Assembly (NCBI RefSeq): GCF_014805685.1
Contig: NC_060907.1
Location: 169,620 to 233,619, forward strand
Reading direction: 5' to 3'
Length of the DNA stretch: 64,000 nt
Origin: Silurus meridionalis
Taxonomy: Eukaryota > Chordata > Actinopteri > Siluriformes > Siluridae
Shown: positions 46,841 through 57,695 of the stretch, piece by piece
Position numbering within the stretch: the stretch's first letter is position 1
Layout: each line of letters opens with the position of its first letter
Made by a program: the position numbers and the translations under genes
The notes under the pieces: generated by a model
Told to the model about the DNA's origin: nothing
The model's input: only the letters and a program-made list of their open reading frames with translations
The model's database searches: none

Positions 46841-47253
46841 AGATTCTACATTTTACAAAATATTTTATTTATTAAAATCATAAAATTATTATCAGATGAT
46901 TTACTACAAATAATATCATATCATATACTGTATATAATATAATAAACTCTCGGCCCAAAATGTTCAATAAAATAAAACATAAGTGCAATAACACTTTTAA
47001 TAATCTAATACTCTTTAATTTCATTATAAAAAACGTGCAATAACTTTATATTTTGTCTTTTTTTTTTTATTTTGCTTTTTTATTTCCATGTCAATTGGAA
47101 GATTCTGTCACCAAAACAAATTTCTTGTAAGTGCAAACATACTTGCCAATAAAGCTCTTTCAGTTTCTGAAGAAAATATAATATAATATAATATAATATA
47201 ATATAATATAATATAATACTGTGGTCTTATGTGCAAAAGAATCATTCGCTTCA

Positions 47254-47310
<57 letters not shown>
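46796..47310. repeat. GT, ATAAT and AC microsatellites
   Basis: GT at 46,797-46,838, a pentameric ATAAT run at about 47,170-47,217 and AC at 47,258-47,306. They are separated by AT-rich intronic sequence with no recognised feature. Confidence 0.8.
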
Positions 47311-47344
47311 ATACATTATATACATTATATACATAAATACATAT

Positions 47345-47430
47345 CAGTTCTCGTTAACAATGGGACTGGGAGCTTGAGCCGCTGTGGATAAGGGCGTCTG
47401 CCAAAGGCCATAAATGTAAATCTAATAAAA
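47345..47430 (+). mobile_element. SINE/LINE 3'-end fragment
   Basis: gcttgagccgctgtggataa, then gggcgtctgccaaaggccat and aaatgtaaat, is the conserved 3' end shared by many fish LINEs and their SINE partners. The same motif is at 50,795-50,850 in the opposite orientation. Only the end is present. Confidence 0.6.
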
Positions 47431-47508
47431 CTTCAGCATCGTCTTCATCATCATCATCATCATAATCATCATGACAGCTTTGTCCCAAATCTACACTGTA
47501 TACATTTG

Positions 47509-47595
47509 TTTAAAACTAATGGCTTCCTGATGAACATTTTAAAGAAAGACAGACTCTTTCTTTAAAATGTTCATCAGGAAGCCATTAGTTTTAAA
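47509..47595. repeat. Perfect 41-bp inverted repeat with 5-base spacer
   Basis: 47,509-47,549 and 47,555-47,595 are exact reverse complements (tttaaaactaatggcttcct, then gatgaacatttt...), separated by cagac. No mismatch is seen. It is followed by tgttagggttagggg and a GGAA/GAAA microsatellite. As RNA it would form a long hairpin. Confidence 0.95.
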
Positions 47596-47615
47596 GTGTT
47601 AGGGTTAGGGGAGGC

Positions 47616-47666
47616 GGAAGGAAGGAAGGAAGGAAGGAAGGAAGAAGGAAGGAAGAAAGAAAGAAA

Positions 47667-47739
<73 letters not shown>

Positions 47740-47740
47740 A
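47616..47740. repeat. GGAA/GAAA microsatellite
   Basis: GGAA repeats (47,616-47,655) grade into GAAA repeats to about 47,740, a purine-only strand of about 125 bases. Confidence 0.9.
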
Positions 47741-47825
47741 TTGCGGAGTAAGTGAGGGATTAATGAAGATGATTAATTCGGGAGGTTTCACGTGCTCACG
47801 AGCCGCTTCCTGTTTAACCCCTTTG

Positions 47826-47828
<3 letters not shown>

Positions 47829-47869
<41 letters not shown>

Positions 47870-47992
47870 TCATTCTGACTTATGAAGCCGTAAATGTTTA
47901 TGAGTCACGTGACGCAGTTAATCAGCACACTGCCATAACGATCACATTTAACATGTAATGAGTTTCATTTTACAGCCCTGTACGTGGTTTAG

Positions 47993-48036
<44 letters not shown>

Positions 48037-48159
48037 CAGCTTCATCTAATCCAACCAGGAGATTTTATTCGAATTGTTATTCTTTAGTAAATGAGCTCAT
48101 GCGTTCAGTTTATCTTCATCCCTTAATATATTTATAATGAATTATTATGAAGAGTGCAA

Positions 48160-48207
<48 letters not shown>

Positions 48208-48432
48208 GAGAGAGAGCAAAACCAACGAACATTATACATTATTAATAATAATAATAATAATAATAATTATTATTATTATTATTATTATTTATTATGTATT
48301 ATTATTGTTATTAATTAAAATAATATATTATTCACACGCGAATTGTATTTTTATTAATAAAGTGATAAAAAATAAACTGTCATTATTATTATTATTATTA
48401 TTATTATACTATGATGATGATGATGATGATGA

Positions 48433-48475
<43 letters not shown>

Positions 48476-48566
48476 CCCCCGCTGTGCGCGCTCTAACGCT
48501 CCCCGTCGTGTTCCACTTTGATCTCCGTCGCGTGAGCAAGTGTAACAGGTCTTTTGATGCGCCGCG

Positions 48567-48625
<59 letters not shown>
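47829..48625. repeat. Microsatellite cluster close to lypd1 exon 1
   Basis: AC at 47,829-47,868 and 47,996-48,033, GT at 48,161-48,201, AAT/ATT at 48,243-48,300 and 48,381-48,405, GAT at 48,412-48,436, AG at 48,437-48,470 and GT at 48,570-48,624. The last run is immediately inside intron 1 of lypd1. Confidence 0.85.
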
Positions 48626-48628
<3 letters not shown>

Positions 48629-48636
48629 TTACTCAC

Positions 48637-48712
48637 CCTCCCGCAGACAGAGCAGCACCGTTAGCATGCTGAAGCCCAGCACCAGCATCCTCCACACCGC
48701 GCTCGCGAGCAT
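48637..48712 (-). CDS. lypd1: lypd1 exon 1 (signal peptide)
   Basis: The ATG at 48,712-48,710 (context gtgacATGc, G at -3) opens MLASAVWRMLVLGFSMLTVL and then LCLRE, a typical signal peptide, followed by a gagg/gtgagt donor at 48,637/48,636 in phase 1. It joins exon 2 in frame. The total is 447 coding bases and 148 residues, compared with 141 as I recall for human LYPD1. The upstream 48,713-48,830 region is CpG-rich and a plausible promoter/5' UTR. About ten bases after the donor the intron enters an AC repeat (plus-strand GT, 48,570-48,624). This exon has little sequence conservation, so it is assigned by position, phase and signal-peptide character. Confidence 0.75.
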
Positions 48713-48959
48713 GTCACGGAACCCCCGGCAGCTCGCGCGCACCGTCCATAGCGCTCTCGGTATCAGCGCGCGATGATTTCTCTCCTGCAGCACTCTACTG
48801 AGGAAAGAACAGCGCAGAAAAGCATCATGTGACCTCAGGAAAAGGAGGAGGAGGAGGAGGATGGCAGGGTTTTGGAGGAGACCAGGGTTTTGGAGGAGGG
48901 GTCTGACTTTTTCTTTTGTTTTTAATGAAAAATCAGAGGAATAAAGATAATAACTTAGA

Positions 48960-48969
48960 ATCTCTAATC

Positions 48970-49017
<48 letters not shown>

Positions 49018-50040
49018 TGCTGAAATACAGTTCCCTTTACAATATCACACAATGTCACATCTGTGTTAATGCCAGTAACAAAGAAATTAGAAATTCTCAG
49101 AGAGAGAGAGAGAGAGAAAGACTGAACTGCAATGAAAGAGTGTGAGACAAGTAGAGAGATAGGTAGAGTAAGACAGGGGAGAGAGACGGATAGAGAGAGA
49201 GACAGGTAGAGTGAGACAGGGAGAGAGCGACTGGTAAAGTAAGAAAGACGGAGAGAGAGATGTGTAGAGAGAGACAGAAGAAGAGAGACATAGAGTGGAA
49301 TGGTAGAGAAAGACAGGTTGAGTGAGACATGTAGAGAGACAGGTCAAGTGAGAGGGGTAGAGTGACAGGTAGAGAGAAACGTTAGAGAGAGACAGGTCGA
49401 GTGAGCCAGCAGAAGAGAGAGACAGGTAGCGTGAGACAGGAAGAGAGAGAGACAGGTAGAGAGAGATGGTTGGAGAGAGATAGGTCGAGTAAGACAGCAG
49501 AAGAGAGACAGGTAGAGTGTGATGGGTACAGAGAGATAGGGTAGAGACAGGTCAAGTGAGACAGCAGAAGAGAGACAGGTAGAGAGAGACAGGTAGAGTA
49601 AGATGGGAGAGAGACAGGTAGAGTGAGACAGGTAAAGAGGCAGGTAGAGTGAGACAGGGAGAGAGATAGGTAAAGAGAGAGGTGGAGTGAGATGGGAGAG
49701 AGAAAGGAGAGAGACAGGTTAAGAAAGGCAGGTAGAGAGACAGGTAGAGTGAGACAGGGAGAGAGACAGGTAGAGTGAGACAGGGAGAGAGACAGGTTGA
49801 GAGAGACAGGTAAAGAGAGACAGGTAGAGTTAGATGGAAGAGAGACAGGTAGAGTGAGATGGGAGAAAGACAGGTAAAGAGAGACAGGTAGAGTGAGATG
49901 GGAGAGAGACAGGTAGAGTGAGACTGGAGAGAGACAGATTGAGAGAGACAGGTAGAGTGAGACAGGTAGAGTGAGATGGGAGAAAGACAGGTAAAGAGAG
50001 ATAGGTACAGAGAGACAGGTAGAGAGAGATAGAAACAGTG
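48960..50040. repeat. CT run and AG-rich minisatellite (gagagacaggtagagtgaga)
   Basis: A CT run at 48,972-49,012, then from about 49,095 to 50,035 a degenerate array of roughly 20-24 bp units built from gagagacaggtagagtgaga and caggg. The minus-strand 221-residue frame at 49,382-50,047 ([10 protein letters not shown] repeats) is a translation of the array. This is upstream of lypd1. Confidence 0.85.
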
Positions 50041-50155
50041 TACTCATGATTAAAGTCTCTTTAATAACCTTTCACAAACACTCAGGAGAATGATGTCAAC
50101 TCAGGGAGCAGCATCACACACTCTGCAACCCTCACGGCCCCTCATTTATCAACCT

Positions 50156-50212
<57 letters not shown>

Positions 50213-50745
50213 ATTGTGTGTCTAGCTGGAACAGAGATGCAGGTGTGTAGTCAAGTGGAGCTCTTTGTAAACACCCACTGCATTCAGAGTTTTTCACTGA
50301 AAGAAATCCATGAGTCATCAGGGGCGGCACAAACATTTCATTTCATTTTTTTTGAATAAAGTTAGTGCTGTCAGGACTCCGGGACAAGACTTTGTGCCTA
50401 CACACGTTCTGGAACTGGCCCCTCAGATAGCAAATGAATTATAAAAGTAAACCTTGAGTCTCTGTGTGGGTCTCAGCTGCAGTCCTCAGGGCCAAAACGC
50501 TTCCTCTGACACTCACCCCGACTCGAAGATGACTAAACTCACTCAGTCTTCTCCCCATGTCATTGGAGGTTGACTGGAATCAGCACATTGTCTCAAGGAC
50601 CAGGAAGGAACCACTTACCCAAGAACAATGGGGAGAATGATAAAAAAGTGTAATGTGGGTAAAGTTGGGGGATGAAATAAATAAGAACATAAAGAATTCA
50701 TTCAGAACTATTGGGTGGAGTTATCCTTTTTAGGAAGCATTAAGG
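50041..50745. other. Unassigned DNA with an AC run
   Basis: An AC run at 50,158-50,210. The rest (about 530 bases) shows no gene or named repeat. Confidence 0.6.
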
Positions 50746-50748
50746 GGT

Positions 50749-52060
50749 TAAAATCAAATCAAATCAAATTTTATTTGTCACATACACATACATACAGGGT
50801 ACGACATTTACATTTGCGGCATTTAGCAGACGCCCTTATCCAGAGCGACGTACAAACGTGCTTTAAATCTCTAGTAATGAATAAATCTACACTGGTACGC
50901 AAGATTACAAACTCAATATAAATATAACTCGAATTCTACAAACTTGGAAAGTGCTAATGTAGGTATTTTAGGAAGAGGTAGGTCTTCAGTCGTCGCTTAA
51001 AGATAATCAGGGACTCTGCTGTACGGACATCTAGGGGAAGTTCATTCCACCACCTCGGTGCCAGAACAGAGAAGAGCCTTGAATTGTACTTACCTCTCAT
51101 TCTGAGAGAAGGTGGTACCAATCGAGCAGTGCTGGAGGATCTCAGACAGCGTGGTGCAGTGTGAGATGTGATGAGGTCACTGAGGTAAGATGGTGCTGGT
51201 CCATTTTGGCCTTGTAGGCAAGCATCAGTGTTTTGAATCTGATACGTGCAGCTACTGGAAGCCAGTGAAGGGAGCGCAGCAGTGTATAGCGTTCAGTGAA
51301 TAGCGTGCAGTGAATAGCGTTCAGGGGAAGACCTGCCAGCAGAGAGTTGCAGTAGTCAAGTCTTGAAATGACAAGAGACTGAACAAGCACCTGGGCAGCC
51401 TGTATGGACAGAAATGGTTTAATCCTTCGGTTGTTATAGAGAAGAAATCGACAAGAACGAGCAACATTAGCGACATGTGGGAAAAAAGACAGTTAATTGT
51501 CCATAGTTACCCCAAGGTTACGAGCAGAGGCTGAAGGGGAGAGCAGAGAGTCACTAAGTGTTATTTGTAGATCTTGACCTGGAGATGAATCACCTGGGAT
51601 GACCAGCAGTTCTGTTTTGCTGGGGTTGAGTTTAAGTTGGTGAGCACTCATCCATAAAGATATATCTGACAAGCATGCTGAGATCCGAGCGGAAGCTGTG
51701 GTATCTGATGGAGGGAAAGAAAAGATGAGTTGAGTGTCATCTGCATAGCAGTGATAAGAAAACCCATGTGAGGATATGACTTCACCAATGGAGTGGGTAT
51801 AGAGGGAGAAAAGGAGGGGACCAAGTACAGAGCCTTGTGGGACACCGGTGGCGAGTTTGCATGGGGCAGATGTGGATCCTCCATGTTACCTGGTATGAGC
51901 GACCTTCCAGGTAGGAAGCAAACTATTCCCATGCTGTTCCGCAGATACCAAGGCTCTTGAGGGTTGACAAAAGTGTCTTGTGGTTGACGGTGTCAAATGC
52001 TGCTGAAAGGTCCAGTGAAATGCTTTTAACGACGGTCCGGCATGAGGGAATAAAATGGGA
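50749..52060 (-). mobile_element. L2-like LINE fragment of another subfamily, 3' end included
   Basis: The 3' end is on the left: an AAATC pentamer run (about 50,752-50,768), ttttatttgtcacatacaca, and then the widespread gcatttagcagacgccctta plus tccagagcgacgtaca motif. Coding remnants on the minus strand include QSLVISRLDYCNSLLAGLP and LRSLHWLPVAARIRFKTLML (51,390-51,190), a degraded HCYADDTQL region near 51,755, and [20 protein letters not shown] (about 52,010-51,950). The RT is frameshifted and 5'-truncated. Two different 3' ends may be nested at 50,749-50,810. Confidence 0.75.
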
Positions 52061-52141
52061 TGAAAAGGAGAATAAAAAATTATAAATATAATAACAACAT
52101 TTAAAAAGAAAAATATAATAACAAGAAAAAGGCAGATAAAA

Positions 52142-52200
<59 letters not shown>

Positions 52201-52650
52201 AAAATGCTTATGGCAGTGTGCAGTTAAACAGTAAACAATAAACAACAGTAAACAAGTTAGGCATGGTTTTTGATTGTCCATAAAGTGTCAGTGTGCGGTC
52301 TGGTGTGGTGTAAAGTGTCCATGAGTGTCCGTTTGCAGTAACGTGTGGTGTAAAGTGTCCTTGTGCGGAATGGTGTGGTATAAAAATAAGAATATAAAAA
52401 TATGAAAAAAAAAAAAAATGAAATAAATATGAAAAAAATATGAAATATGAAATATGAAATGTAAAGTGCACTGTGCTGTGCAAGTCCAGTGTATAATGTG
52501 CCATAGCACGAAAAAGTGTGATTTGTGCAGGGGGAAAAGGGTGATGATGGAGAGAGTGGGCCAGTTTTTAGATCCTGGGTGTTTCCTGGTTTAAACTCCG
52601 AATGGCCTGCGGGAAGAAGCTCCTCCTCATTCTCTCTGTGTTCGCTTTCA
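52061..52650 (-). mobile_element. LINE 3'-end fragment with AT run
   Basis: The right part (52,560-52,645) translates on the minus strand to HRENEEELLPAGHSEF-like sequence, the decayed end of a Rex1-type coding region (family form: RRSFFPQAI). To its left is a 3' UTR-like segment with tgtggtgtaaagtgtcc repeats and an AT run at 52,142-52,192. The boundaries are approximate. Confidence 0.5.
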
Positions 52651-52929
52651 GGGTTAGGATTAGGGTTAAGGATAGTGTAAGGGTTTAGCATAGGGTTAAA
52701 GATATTTTTAGGGTTAGGGTTAAGGATAGGGTTATGGTTAAAGATAGAGATATGATTAGGGTTAGGGTTAACCCTAACCCTAACCTTAACCCTGACCCTA
52801 ACCCTAAGTCTATCCTTAACCCTAACCCTATCCCTATCCTAAACTTTAACCCTAACCCTATCCTTGAACCTAACCCTATCCCTAAACCTATCCTTAACCC
52901 TAACCCTAACCCTATCCCTAATCCTATCT
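52651..52929. repeat. Degenerate telomere-like repeat with head-to-head junction
   Basis: The left part is gggttagg/gggttaagga-type (TTAGGG orientation). At 52,757-52,790 it reads attagggttagggttaaccc, then taaccctaacc, and from there to 52,929 the array is in CCCTAA orientation. Units are mostly degenerate (ccctatcc, ccttaacc). The 77-82 residue frames over it are repeat translations. Confidence 0.9.
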
Positions 52930-53739
52930 TCAATTCAATTCAATTCAATAAATTTTTATTTGTATAGCGCTTTTAACAATGAACATTGTCTCAAAGCAGC
53001 TTTACACAGAAAATGTGGTGATTAAATGTAAATATGTTCTTTGTCCCTGATGAGCAACTGTGGCAAGGAAAAACTCCCCGAGATGGCATAAGGAAGAAAC
53101 CTTGAGAGGAACCAGACTCAAGAGGGAACCCATCCTCATCTGGGTTGCACCAAATGTCCATTTGAAGCATATATACAAAGTTGCGGGGTACAGTGATGAT
53201 GATCAGAAGCAAACTGCACTCCCGAGTCAGTGCAGCAGACCGCCGACACCAACTACAGTCCAATCCGTCCTCAAAAGCACCCGTTCTACTCCGGAATTAT
53301 ATGGAACCACCCAAGGTGTTGATGAGAGACCGTCCCAAGCTGCACAGAAGTGTGAAGATCCACAGAGGGGAGAGGGGCAGGAACAGTGGTCACTGGAGCC
53401 TCAGGAGCATGTTTAACTCGACCGAGAGAGAGAGAGAGAGAGGGTGACGGGAAGAGAAGGATATGGATTATTAAGTGTAACTATTGGTGTATGAAAGTTA
53501 ATGTCACTGTGCAGTTTGGACTCCGGCAAGACTCGCTATGGCAGCATAACTAAAAGGGAGAACCAGAAGGTAACACAGACATGAGGGATCTCTGGGATAA
53601 GAGACGACCCACCACACCACCGTCAACAAACCTGAGTGAACGTGTGAATGTGAGGGGACGACAGCATACAAATATACCAGTTCACCAAACACTCTATATC
53701 CATGCTCCATCCAGATCTGAGCCTTTACCTAAGAAAAAT

Positions 53740-56704
53740 CTACTGATAAAAGGCTTGACTAAATAAATAAGTTTTCAACCTCGACTTGAACACTGAGACT
53801 GTGTCAGAGTCCCGAACACTGATTGGAAGGCTGTTCCATAACTGTGGGGCTTTATAAGAGAAAGATCTGCCCCCTGCTGTAGTCTTCATTATTTGAGGAA
53901 CCAACAGATAGCCAGCACCTTTTGATCTAAGTAGGCGTGGAGGATCATACTGGTACAGAAGTTCACTCAGATACTGCGGTGCGAGACCGTTAAGTGCTTT
54001 ATACGTCAGTAGTAATATTTTATAATCAATGCGAGATTTGATTGGGAGCCAGTGTAGACTGATTAAAACAGGGGTGATGTGGTCGTATTTCCTAGATCTA
54101 GTGAGGACCCTTGCTGCTGCATTCTGGACTAACTGAAGCTTATTTATGCACTTACTCGCACACCCAGACAGTAAAGCGTTACAGTAGTCTAATCTAGAAG
54201 TAACAAAAGCATGAACTAGTTTTTCTGCATCCTGTAACGACATCATATTTCTAATTTTAGCAATATTTCTAAGGTGAAAGAAGGCGATTCTGGTGATATT
54301 ATTCACGTGAGACTCAAAGGAAAGACTCGGGTCAATAATCACACCAAGGTCTTTGACAGCCGTACATGCTGAAACAGAAACACCATCCAGAGATGCTACG
54401 TAATCGGAAAGTTTATTTCTAGCTGCATGTGGTCCTAGTAAAAGTACTTCCGTCTTATCTGAGTTGAGCAGAAGAAAGTTATTAAGCATCCACTGTCTAA
54501 TGTCCTTTACACACTTCTCAACATTGTTAAGCTGATCTAGCTCATCTGGCTTTGCTGAAATATACAGCTGTGTGTCATCAGCATAGCAATGGAAGCGAAT
54601 CCCATGTTTATGAATGATTTCACCAAGAGGCAGCATATATAAAGAGAAAAGCAGTGGGCCCAAGACAGATCCTTGAGGAACACCAAACTTTACCTCATAG
54701 AGTGTGGAGAACTCACCATTTACATCCACAAACTGATAGCGATCAGTCAAATAAGACCTGAGCCAAGAGAGAGCTGTTCCCTTTATTCCTACAACGTTCT
54801 CGAGTCTAGCAAGCAGTATAGTGTGATCAATGGTGTCAAAAGCTGCACTAAGGTCGAGCAAAACAAGTAAGGAGACAAAACCCTGATCAGAGGCCAATAA
54901 CAGGTCATTTACCACCTTAACTAGCGCCGTCTCTGTGCTATGATGAGGCCGAAATCCTGACTGATACATTTCAAAATGTTATTCATAAGTAGGTGTGAGC
55001 ATAACTGCTGTGCTACAACCTTTTCTAAAATTTTGGATATAAAGGGGAGATTTGATATCGGTCTGTAGTTGGACAACTGACATGGGTCAAGGTCAGGTTT
55101 CTTAATAAGGGGGTGGATAACTGCCAGTTTGAAGGATTTAGGTACATAACCAGTGCTAATGGAAGAGTTAATTATTTTTAAAACAGGTTTGATTACCTCT
55201 GGAGCTATCTGTTTAAAGAAACTTGTAGGCAAGGGATCGAGAATGCAGGTTGATGATTTTGATGAGGAGATTAATGAAATTAAGTCACTCTCATGAATAG
55301 GAGTGAAGCTTTGTAGTTGATTGTCTGTTATTATGACACTGCTGTCTACAGGGTTACTTGTAAAATAATTTGGATTTATATTAACCGTCTGGATTTCTTG
55401 CCTGATGTTTTCAATTTTATTATTAAAAAAGTTCATGAAATCATTACTACCTATTGATGGTGTGCATGTTAGTGCAGTGCTTTTATTCCCTGTTAATTTT
55501 GCTACCGTGCTGAATAAAAATCTAGGATTATGCTTGTTATTTTCTATGAGGGTGGAGAAATATGCTGATCTGGCAGCACTAAGAGATTTTCTATAATTTA
55601 AGAGGCTCTCCTTCCATGCTATTTGAAATACTGTTAATTTTGTTTGACGCCATTTACGTTCTAATTTTCGAGTGTTCTGTTTTAAGGTGCGCGTATGATC
55701 ATTATACCACTGTGCTAATTTTTTCTCCCTGATCATTTTGGTCTTAAGGGGAGCTACATCATCTAGAGTATAACGTAACGTTGTTTCTAGGTGTTCAGTG
55801 GCCCAGTCGAGCTCTGCGGGGTCTGACGGAGATCTATCTAATATCGTAATTTCGGGAAGATTATTAATAAAACGCGCTGCTGTAGCTGACGTGAAAGTAC
55901 GCTTAACACGGTAACGTGGTGATGTAGAAATGCAATGACTGAGGCAAATTTTAAACGAGATTAGATAATGGTCTGAAATAGCTTCAGACTGTGGAATTAT
56001 GACTAAGTTTTTTATTTTTAATCCAAATGTTAACAACAAATTGAGAGTGTGTCCACCACTATGAGTGGGTCCTATAACATTCTGATTAATTCCGACTGAA
56101 TCTAGAATGGACACAACTGCTGCTCTTAAGGAGTCTTCCTGATTATCAAAATTAATATTAAAGTCACCAACAATTAATGCTTTGTCTAAAGAAGTAGCTA
56201 GATTTGTAATGAAATCTGCAGAAAATCAGAGTAGGGCCCTGGGGGTCTATAAATATTAATTAGTGGAATTAACTGACTTGACCTGCTTTCGGACACTGAA
56301 TATTTTATGTTGGTGTAAAGAACTTCAAATGTTTTACATTTGTGTTTAGTCTTTTGTGTGACGTTTAGATTATTATTATAAATAGCTGCTACTCCGCCTC
56401 CTCTGCCATTTAGACGGGGTTGGTGTATGTAACTATACCCAGGAGGACTCGCCTCATTTAATGCTACATATTCATTCGATTTGATCCACGTTTCTGTCAA
56501 ACACATTATATTAAACTCCTGGTCGGTAATAATTTCGTTTATAGTCAGCGCTTTTGGCGTGAGAGATCTAATATTCAACAATCCTATTTTTAGATCAGAG
56601 GTGCTGGCTGTGCGTTCAGTCCTATTTAATTTAATGTTAATCAGGTTACTTAAACAGACTTTCTGATAATTCCTATATTTTGGTTTTGCTCGGGGGACAG
56701 ACAC
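53740..56704 (-). pseudogene. L2-like ORF2 (endonuclease + RT), copy B, two lesions
   Basis: 56,704-56,198 begins MSVPRAKPKYRNYQKVCLSN and includes MCLTETWIKSNEYVALNEAS and NGRGGGVAAIYNNNL. A roughly 10-base deletion near 56,220 (compared with copy C) changes frame just before the GDFNI box (about 56,155-56,170). 56,114-54,921 continues with IPQSEAISDHYLISF and the RT N-terminal half. A one-base loss in a T run near 54,975 shifts frame again. 54,969-53,740 is 409 residues with [37 protein letters not shown] and [11 protein letters not shown] (YADD at residues 129-132 of this segment), then the complete C-terminal domain. All catalytic boxes are intact. Confidence 0.88.
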
Positions 56705-56800
56705 AGTCTCAATATGGTGGATCCTGAGTGACGACTCTGTGCAGCTAGCAGACGGTCGGTTTAGCCTGTCTGTCTGCTCCCTGGCCTTGGCTCTAGACAG

Positions 56801-57695
56801 TCACTTGTTAACTAGTGCTGTTCTGAGACTATGACCTATACTACAAGAAATGAGAGCAGCACCTTCCCGGGTGGGATGGACACCGTCCCGCCCTAACAGG
56901 CCAGCCTTGCCCTCAAAAATGCTCCAATTATTAATGAAGCCCACATTGTTTTGGAGCACCACTCGGACATCCAGCAGTTCAGCGACCATAACCTGCTGTA
57001 GGCTACATCGCCACGTCGCATTGGGATGGGGCCAGAGCATACTACAGCATCGGACATTGCCTTCGCTAATTTACACACCTCTATAATATTACTCTTAGTA
57101 ATCTCTGACTGTCGGCGTATATCATTAGCTCCTGTGTGAAAAACTATCTTAGAGAACCTGTGCTTTCCTAAGAATCTAAGCTGACCTGCTATGTCTGGCG
57201 CCCTGGCTCCCGGTATACACATAACCTGTGCTGCTGGTGCCCCTAAAGGTCTAGCTAATTTCACGTGCCTCAGAATGGAGTCTCCTAAAACCAGAGCTCT
57301 TTCAGGTTTCTCAGCGGGTGCTTCACTGAGGAGAGCAAACCTGTTGGACACGCAGCGGAGAGGAATGGTGCTCCTGGGCGAGCCTTAGCGTTAGCTTTGG
57401 CTTTGCAGTATGCCGCCGAGTCGTCACCCATTCGCCCGCTGCGAGGGCTCTAATGCCGGAGTCGGGGAATAGTACCTTCACCTAGGGCATCCAGACTTTC
57501 CCCTGCAGAACTTGGACTGCTATCACACTCACTACTTCTCTCTAGACTCTGGATGCGCTCCTCTAATGCTAAGATCTTCTCCGTCAAAGAGCAAACTAGC
57601 TTACACTTCTCACAGATAAAATTATCGCTAACAACGGAGAAAGACTGACTAAACATGTCACACTTCACACACTGAGTGAACTGGATGTTCGCCAT
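56801..57695 (-). pseudogene. L2-like ORF1: zinc finger, coiled coil, SGNH esterase; copy B
   Basis: It starts at ATG 57,695: MANIQFTQCVKCDMF, then FICEKCKLVCSL. That gives two CxxC pairs about 20 residues apart, a zinc-ribbon or PHD-like finger. A coiled coil (TEKILALEERIQSLERS) follows. After a frame change near 57,450 comes ERALVLGDSILRHVKLARPL (catalytic serine block) and IVFHTGANDIRRQSE (GxND block). After another near 57,040 comes LGRDGVHPTREGAA (Asp-His block). The domain order is clear and only two frame changes separate the parts. This ORF1 type probably acts in RNA binding and membrane/lipid or protein deacylation functions, but the role is inferred. Confidence 0.78.

Noticed and set aside
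48137..48496. 119-residue plus-strand frame near lypd1 exon 1
   Set aside because: Made of GT, ATT, GAT and AG microsatellites.
49382..50047. 221-residue minus-strand open frame rich in LSLS/HSTC repeats
   Set aside because: Direct translation of the AG-rich minisatellite.
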